A stretch of DNA of 64,000 nucleotides, taken from JADGGM01 sp025449955 (lineage in GTDB: Bacteria; Gemmatimonadota; Gemmatimonadetes; Gemmatimonadales; Gemmatimonadaceae). Both the position numbers and the translations under genes were made by a program. Where the stretch lies: positions 14,738 to 78,737 of the forward strand of contig DATBNO010000042.1 of assembly GCA_036554285.1 (NCBI GenBank), read 5' to 3'. This document shows positions 58,273 to 64,000 of this stretch, piece after piece (position 1 is the stretch's first letter; every line of letters starts with the position of its first letter). The notes under the pieces are model-generated. The model was not told the DNA's origin. It was given only the letters and a program-made list of their open reading frames with translations, and did not search any database.

Positions 58273-58899
58273 ATGCGACCCTCGCGCGTCTTACTCGGTG
58301 GAGTGCTCGCACTGTGCGCGTGCGCGCCCAAAGCGCCGCCGCTCACCGGCGAGATCGCGCCCGCCCGCATCCCCGACACGAGTTTGCCGAACGTGCACCA
58401 GAAGATCGTATTCGACTGGTCGTTCTCGGATGGTGAGTATCGCGCCAAAGGCGACGGTGCCGCGCGCGTCGCGTCGCCCGACAGCGTGCGTTTGGATTTC
58501 TTTGTGTCCAACGGAATGGGCGGCGGCTACGCGCGGCTCGTCGGCGATGTGCTCACTATTCCCTCCGAGGGCCGCGTACATGACTACCTTCCGCCAGTGC
58601 CCATGATCTGGGCGACACTCGGTCGCTTCGCGGTGCCGCCGCTCCCCGATACCTCCGCACGCGTTGACGGCGACACCCTGCGTGTCGAAATTGGTCGCAA
58701 CCCCCGATGGCGCGCCACGTTTGCGAGCGGTGAGCTGCGCCGCCTCGAGCTCATCGATGGCGACCGCATTCGCGAGCGTACTATTCGGAGCGACGACCGG
58801 CACGTGATCTACGAACGCACGGGCGCCCACCGCTCGCTCGATCTGGCGGTGGTCCGAATAGACACTGTTCCCGACTTCGATGCGTCGATCTGGCACTAG
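58273..58899 (+). CDS. LolB/DUF4292-like outer-membrane lipoprotein
   Basis: A 208-residue predicted lipoprotein (lipobox ALCAC, Cys near residue 18). The mature domain is beta-rich with HQKIVFDWSFSDGEYRAKGDG and a run of alternating strands, as in the LolA/LolB fold that shuttles lipoproteins. Assignment rests on pattern and on the adjacent lptE-like gene. ATG 58273 has AGGGTG upstream; GTG 58267 is possible. Overlaps lptE by 20 nt. Confidence 0.6.
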   Translation: MRPSRVLLGGVLALCACAPKAPPLTGEIAPARIPDTSLPNVHQKIVFDWSFSDGEYRAKGDGAARVASPDSVRLDFFVSNGMGGGYARLVGDVLTIPSEGRVHDYLPPVPMIWATLGRFAVPPLPDTSARVDGDTLRVEIGRNPRWRATFASGELRRLELIDGDRIRERTIRSDDRHVIYERTGAHRSLDLAVVRIDTVPDFDASIWH

Positions 58900-59380
58900 G
58901 TGGTTGCTCGCGTTCATCCCGCTCCTAACGGGAGCGTGCATCTACGGCTTCGCCGGCGGTGGGCTGCCGGCGCGCATCAAGAGCGTCGCCGTGCTGCCGT
59001 TCGACAACCAGACGGCGGCCGCGACACTGCAGAGCGAGCTGTACACCGAGATGCGGCACGACGTCGAGTCGCGCCTCGGTCTCCACGAAGCGGCGGAGGA
59101 TAAAGCCGACGCCATCGTGAAAGGCACGATCACGAAGTACGAACCGGACATCCCCATCGCCTACAGCGCCGATCCCACGCAATCGAACTCTGCCCAACGG
59201 AAAGTGCAGATCACGATCGACGTCGACATCGTCGATCAGGCCACCGGCCGCTCGATCTGGTCGCAGAAGGGCTTGATGCGCGACGGCTCGTACAGCGAGC
59301 GCGACGAAGCGTCGGGACGGAAGGAAGCCATCCAGAAAATCGTCAACGACGTCGTGGCGGGCGCGCAATCGCAATGGTGA
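58880..59380 (+). CDS. lptE: LptE-like LPS-assembly lipoprotein
   Basis: A 166-residue lipoprotein (lipobox LTGAC) starting its mature part CIYGFAGGGLP, followed by IKSVAVLPFDNQT, a signature of LptE/RlpB proteins that plug LptD in the outer membrane. Together with LpxH-like and heptose genes it indicates a diderm envelope with LPS. Overlaps the preceding gene by 20 nt and the next by 7 nt. Confidence 0.87.
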   Translation: MRRSGTRWLLAFIPLLTGACIYGFAGGGLPARIKSVAVLPFDNQTAAATLQSELYTEMRHDVESRLGLHEAAEDKADAIVKGTITKYEPDIPIAYSADPTQSNSAQRKVQITIDVDIVDQATGRSIWSQKGLMRDGSYSERDEASGRKEAIQKIVNDVVAGAQSQW

Positions 59381-59739
59381 CGCGGCACGCCGGTGTGCGA
59401 CACGGGCGCGTGACCGTCGGGTGTGTCGCGCTCGTGGCGCTCATTGCGATCCTGGCGTACGTCGGCTACGGCGTCGGCCAGGTCTATTGGCGATACTACC
59501 AGTTCCAGGACGCGTTCACGCAGCAGGCCAAGTTCGCCGCCAGCACGCCCGATGATACGATCATCACGCGACTGCGGGCGCAGGCCGACTCGCTCGAGCT
59601 GCCCACCGATGCCCGCCGCATCCACTTGCGGCGCACCAACAAGGGCATTGCCGTCTGGTCGCAGTACGCGGATTCCATCCTGCTGCCGGGCTACCAGCGC
59701 GAGGTCGATTTCACGGTGCACGCGGAGAAAACGTTCTGA
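59374..59739 (+). CDS. Small single-pass membrane protein
   Basis: A 121-residue protein with one membrane helix (about residues 14-33, VGCVALVALIAILAYVGYG) and a periplasm-facing tail containing an amphipathic helix and two beta strands. No family is recognised with confidence (a DUF4845-like layout is possible). Its tight placement between lptE and rfaE2 suggests envelope function. Confidence 0.65.
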   Translation: MVTRHAGVRHGRVTVGCVALVALIAILAYVGYGVGQVYWRYYQFQDAFTQQAKFAASTPDDTIITRLRAQADSLELPTDARRIHLRRTNKGIAVWSQYADSILLPGYQREVDFTVHAEKTF

Positions 59740-59741
59740 GC

Positions 59742-60218
59742 GTGCGGCCGCCGGCCTCGAAGGTCATGTCGTTAGGCGGGGCCGTGGCGTGGCGCCGTGC
59801 GGCGACGGGCCGCGTCGCCTTCACCAACGGCGTGTTCGACCTCCTGCATCCGGGGCACGTCGATCTCCTCGCCGCGGCGCGCGCCACCGGCGACCAACTC
59901 GTAGTCGGCATCAATAGCGACGACTCGGTACGCCGTCTCAAGGGCCCCGGCCGGCCGGTGCGGTCCGACGCCGACCGCGCGTACGTGCTGGCCGCACTCG
60001 AGTGCGTCGACGCCGTTGTCGTCTTCCCCGAGGACACGCCGCTCGCGATCATTCGAGCGCTGCGCCCCGACGTGTTGATCAAAGGCGGCGACTATGCGCC
60101 GGCCGATGTCGTTGGGCGGGCAGATGTCGAAGGCTGGGGCGGACGGCTCGTGATTGTGCCGCTCACCGCTGGTCACTCAACCACCAACCTCATCGACTCG
60201 CTTCGTGAACGCACCTGA
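59742..60218 (+). CDS. rfaE2: D-glycero-beta-D-manno-heptose 1-phosphate adenylyltransferase
   Basis: A 158-residue cytidylyltransferase-fold enzyme forming ADP-heptose for LPS core. The nucleotide-binding HxGH motif is in FTNGVFDLLHPGHVDLL; GINSDDSVRRLKGPGRPV and the later KGGDY are diagnostic. It corresponds to the C-terminal domain of E. coli HldE as a separate protein; the kinase partner is not here. GTG 59742 is the start. Overlaps rph by 14 nt. Confidence 0.94.
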   Translation: MRPPASKVMSLGGAVAWRRAATGRVAFTNGVFDLLHPGHVDLLAAARATGDQLVVGINSDDSVRRLKGPGRPVRSDADRAYVLAALECVDAVVVFPEDTPLAIIRALRPDVLIKGGDYAPADVVGRADVEGWGGRLVIVPLTAGHSTTNLIDSLRERT

Positions 60219-60936
60219 CGCACCCGCACCGCGCACGGGACGCGGCCCCGACGATCTTCGCCGTGTTTCGCTCGAGCGCGGCGCGGCGCCGTACGCCGAA
60301 GGATCGTGCCTCATCGCGTTCGGATCGACGCGCGTGCTGTGCACCGCGAGCGTCGAGGAAGGCGTTCCGGGATGGCGAAAGGGTCGCGGCGAAGGCTGGC
60401 TCACCGCCGAGTACGCGATGCTTCCGCGCGCCACGCACACGCGCACGTCGCGCGAGCGCTCGCAAGTCGGCGGCCGCACCCAGGAGATTCAACGGCTCAT
60501 CGGCCGCAGCCTGCGCGCGATGCTCGACGATTTCCGCTTCGGCGAGCTCACGCTCAAGGTCGATTGCGACGTGCTGCAAGCGGACGGTGGCACGCGCACG
60601 GCGTCGGTGACCGGCGCGTGCGTCGCCGTTTGCGACGCGTTTGCCTGGCTTGTCGCGCGCGGGCGCCTCGCGACGTCCCCGGTCAAGCGGCGCGTCGCCG
60701 CCGTCAGTGTTGGCCTCATCGACGGCGAGCCGCGTCTCGATCTCGACTACGGCGAGGACGTCCGAGCCGGCGTCGACATGAACGTCGTGATGACCAGCGA
60801 GGGGCGGTTCGTCGAGGTGCAGGGCACGGGCGAGCACACCACGTTCGAGCGGCGGGAGCTCGACCAGTTGTTGGAGCTCGCCTCGTCCGGCGTGCGGTCG
60901 CTCCTCGACGCCCAGGCGCGTGCGTTAGGCCAATGA
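60205..60936 (+). CDS. rph: Ribonuclease PH
   Basis: RNase PH, 243 aa, phosphorolytic trimming of tRNA 3' ends. Features: GSTRVLCTASVEEGVPGW, GWLTAEYAMLPRATHTR, the phosphate-binding GRTQEIQRLIGRSLRA, and DCDVLQADGGTRTASVTGA. GTG 60205 lies 14 nt inside rfaE2; the stop overlaps rdgB (ATGA). Confidence 0.97.
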   Translation: MNAPDAPAPRTGRGPDDLRRVSLERGAAPYAEGSCLIAFGSTRVLCTASVEEGVPGWRKGRGEGWLTAEYAMLPRATHTRTSRERSQVGGRTQEIQRLIGRSLRAMLDDFRFGELTLKVDCDVLQADGGTRTASVTGACVAVCDAFAWLVARGRLATSPVKRRVAAVSVGLIDGEPRLDLDYGEDVRAGVDMNVVMTSEGRFVEVQGTGEHTTFERRELDQLLELASSGVRSLLDAQARALGQ

Positions 60937-61580
60937 GCTCGGCGGGGTCGTCGCCGCTCATCCTCGCGACGCGCAGTCTCGGCAAGCTCCACGAGCTCGG
61001 CCCCATGTTGGCGGCGTCCGGCATCGCGACGGTCACGCTCGACGCGGCGGGCATTCCGGAGCACGCGGCCGACGAAGAGGGCCTCGAGCATTTCGATACG
61101 TTCGAGGACAATGCGCTCGCCAAGGCACGGTACTTTTTCGAGCGCGCCGGCCGCCGCCCCACGGCGGCCGACGACTCGGGTCTCGAGGTCGTTGCGTTAG
61201 GCGGCCGCCCGGGTGTCCGGACGAAACGGTGGAGCGGCCGCACCGATCTGTCGGGCCGGGCGCTCGACGCCGCCAACAACGCCAAGATGCTGAGCGAGCT
61301 CTCGGGCGTAGCCGACCGTCGCGCGCGCTACGTGTGCGTCGCGGCCTACATCGATGCGCAGGGCGAACGTGTGTTTCGCGGCGAGAGTACGGGACGCATT
61401 CTGGACGCGGCGCGCGGCACCGGCGGTTTCGGCTACGACCCGTTGTTTCTGTCGGACGACCTCGGCGTCACGTTCGCCGAAGCGACGCGCGAGCAGAAGG
61501 AGCAGGTGAGTCATCGCGGGCGGGCGTTCGCCCAACTTGCCGAGTGGGTCACACGGACCTCGCGGCGCTCGTCCGGGTGA
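60933..61580 (+). CDS. rdgB: XTP/dITP pyrophosphatase (RdgB/HAM1 family)
   Basis: RdgB, 215 aa, removes non-canonical purine nucleotides. Motifs: LATRSLGKLHELGPML, EDNALAKARYF, ADDSGLEVVALGGRPGVRTKRW with the catalytic Asp, and GTGGFGYDPLFL. ATG 60933 overlaps the rph stop. Last gene before the tRNA/rRNA region. Between 61581 and 61727 I see only non-coding GC-rich sequence with no clear gene. Confidence 0.96.
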   Translation: MSSAGSSPLILATRSLGKLHELGPMLAASGIATVTLDAAGIPEHAADEEGLEHFDTFEDNALAKARYFFERAGRRPTAADDSGLEVVALGGRPGVRTKRWSGRTDLSGRALDAANNAKMLSELSGVADRRARYVCVAAYIDAQGERVFRGESTGRILDAARGTGGFGYDPLFLSDDLGVTFAEATREQKEQVSHRGRAFAQLAEWVTRTSRRSSG

Positions 61581-61727
61581 GCGGGGCATCTCGCTGCGTG
61601 CTCAGTCCGGCATCACTTCGGGCACGGGCGGCACGCGGTCTCCGTTAGGCGGCGTCGCCGGCGCTGGTTGGCGCGCCGGTGGATGTCCGAGTCCGGCGCG
61701 CCGCGAGCGGGGAGCCCGCAGGTTGCG

Positions 61728-61756
61728 TTGACCGGTGCCGCCACTTCGGCTATGTT
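61728..61756 (+). promoter_or_regulatory. Promoter of tRNA-Pro
   Basis: -35 TTGACC (61728-61733) and -10 TATGTT (61751-61756) with 17-nt spacing. Predicted start near 61763, 12 nt before tRNA-Pro. Probably also drives the tRNA-Arg and tRNA-Lys genes. Confidence 0.75.
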
Positions 61757-61774
61757 TGCCAGGCTGTGTGATTG

Positions 61775-61848
61775 CGGGGCGTAGCGTAGCCTGGTATCGC
61801 GCCTGCTTTGGGAGCAGGAGGTCACCGGTTCAAATCCGGTCGCCCCGA
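61775..61848 (+). tRNA. tRNA-Pro (anticodon TGG)
   Basis: A 74-nt cloverleaf: acceptor CGGGGCG with CGCCCCG, anticodon stem CCTGC/GCAGG around loop TTTGGGA giving TGG, T loop TTCAAAT. CCA is not encoded (ACCT follows). Confidence 0.96.
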
Positions 61849-61919
61849 CCTGGCAGTCGTCCCGTGCGTCATGGAGGAATGGGACAAGAAGCCGCCGCGC
61901 GAGAGGGACGTGTGTTCGA

Positions 61920-61993
61920 GCGCCAGTAGCTCAGGTGGATAGAGCAACAGCCTTCTAAGCTGTGGGTCGGAGGTTCGAGTCCTCCCTGGCGCG
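61920..61993 (+). tRNA. tRNA-Arg (anticodon TCT)
   Basis: A 74-nt cloverleaf: acceptor GCGCCAG with CTGGCGC, anticodon stem ACAGC/GCTGT around loop CTTCTAA giving TCT, which reads AGA/AGG. AGG is one of the rare codons created by the GTTAGGC word. CCA is not encoded. Confidence 0.96.
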
Positions 61994-62010
61994 TGGCGGA
62001 GTTGGAATTT

Positions 62011-62083
62011 GCGCCCTTAGCTCAATTGGCAGAGCAAATGACTCTTAATCATTAGGTTGTAGGTTCGATTCCTACAGGGCGCA
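62011..62083 (+). tRNA. tRNA-Lys (anticodon CTT)
   Basis: A 73-nt cloverleaf: acceptor GCGCCCT with AGGGCGC, anticodon stem AATGA/TCATT around loop CTCTTAA giving CTT, which reads AAG. T arm GTAGG/CCTAC. CCA is not encoded. Confidence 0.96.
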
Positions 62084-62363
62084 CTTGCAGGGCGAATCGA
62101 AGCGTGTCGTCGTCGGTCGCGTGATCACGGCTCGGGCGATGGTGTGTCGGAGCCGTTTGCTTTTGGAGGTGGTTGTCGGCCGGGGCGGTCCAGCGTTAGG
62201 CAGGTGATCGGCCGGCACGAACGACACGCGATGCCTCGGCGATGTATGCGAGAGATGCGGCGTGAGCCCGCGATGGGTCGCGCGGTTTGTGAAGGTGATG
62301 TGTCGCGGTGTGGTGTCTGTGCGAGTGTGAGTGTGATTTCATTCGCGCGCAGGGCGAAAACCC

Positions 62364-62392
62364 TTGAACTCTCGAGAAACCGCCAGTAAGTT
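62364..62392 (+). promoter_or_regulatory. Possible upstream rRNA promoter
   Basis: -35 TTGAAC (62364-62369) and weak -10 TAAGTT (62387-62392) with 17-nt spacing, preceded by AAAA. A tandem partner of the promoter at 62438. The stretch 62084-62360 holds no clear gene. Confidence 0.4.
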
Positions 62393-62437
62393 GCTCGCCC
62401 CTCGGCAATTCGGTGCGAAATTGTTCGCGCATTGGGG

Positions 62438-62466
62438 TTGACGTGAGGAGTTCGCAACCATATGAT
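62438..62466 (+). promoter_or_regulatory. Main rRNA operon promoter
   Basis: -35 TTGACG (62438-62443) and -10 TATGAT (62461-62466) with 17-nt spacing. Start near 62473, giving a leader of about 205 nt before 16S rRNA that carries boxA. Confidence 0.75.
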
Positions 62467-62473
62467 TAGCGGC

Positions 62474-62523
62474 TGTCGCGGATTGTGTCTGCGACAACGA
62501 ATTTTAGAGAATGCTGTTTGACA
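62474..62523 (+). promoter_or_regulatory. rrn antitermination leader: hairpin and boxA
   Basis: A hairpin TGTCGC/GCGACA (62474-62496) is followed by TGCTGTTTGACA (62512-62523), 10 of 12 matches to the boxA consensus TGCTCTTTAACA. In E. coli this element recruits NusB/S10 and the NusA-containing antitermination complex. A second hairpin at 62564-62588 may be part of the 16S processing stem. Confidence 0.7.
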
Positions 62524-62677
62524 ATCGATGTGAGAGACGGTTGTGCGAGGCGGACTTGTTGATCTCGAGATCTGTTCAGATTCTCGAGGGAGAGTCGACC
62601 TGAACAACTTTTTGTGATTCCGGCGCTGTTTTGCTTTTGCAGGGCAGCTGTCGGGAAGAGCCACAAACGAACTTTTC

Positions 62678-64000
<1,323 letters not shown>

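Overview
The window is a stretch of GC-rich bacterial chromosome. It carries about 57 protein genes, four tRNAs (one for selenocysteine) and the first ~1.3 kb of a 16S rRNA gene that runs off the right edge. The 16S sequence and the overall gene style look most like Gemmatimonadota; this is inference from reading, not a database match. LpxH-like, LptE-like, heptose-nucleotide and LolB-like genes and many lipoproteins point to a diderm cell with an LPS-type outer membrane. A bshA gene suggests bacillithiol. GatCAB implies indirect aminoacylation of Asn and/or Gln tRNA.

Layout. 1-1701: tail of a gene and a Rossmann-fold protein. 1828-9457: a tightly coupled MoxR/DUF58/BatA/BatB-C/BatD operon. 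9489-16402: mutL, miaA, bshA, ubiA-like, uppP, birA, coaX. 16408-16662: a long inverted repeat, then a CIRCE-controlled groES-groEL operon to 18919. 19010-21643: secreted or lipid-anchored proteins. 21873-25695 (minus): roadblock protein, response regulator, ManC-like, GlmU-like and MBL-fold genes. 25812-34283: lipoprotein, serS, histidine kinase, pcrA, gatCAB. 34253-36694 (minus): zinc phospholipase-like, YtxH-like, DUF948 and PII-like genes. 36827-38838: murA and a YfiH/PgeF-family gene. 38839-39014: a second repeat of the same family. 39022-46534: rimP-nusA-ylxQ-infB-ylxP-rbfA-truB-ribF with a promoter and attenuator-like leader. 46613-55715: secDF, tatD, fhs, ridA, selenoprotein selD, selC, DUF5683, murI, lpxH-like. 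55785-61580: thioesterase, HEAT/cyclophilin lipoprotein, envelope lipoproteins, rfaE2, rph, rdgB. 61728-64000: tRNA-Pro/Arg/Lys, rrn promoters, boxA and 16S rRNA.

Most genes are joined by ATGA, GTGA, TTGA or TGATG stop/start overlaps, so translational coupling is widespread. The most striking points are: (i) the 7-mer GTTAGGC/GCCTAAC, found about 85 times on both strands, which forces otherwise rare codons; (ii) a selenium module in which SelD itself has an in-frame UGA and tRNA-Sec follows 7 nt later; (iii) two related GGGAAGCG palindromic elements, one with 83-nt arms; (iv) a MurA with Asp in place of the fosfomycin-target Cys; and (v) an intrinsic terminator between a consensus-like promoter and rimP.
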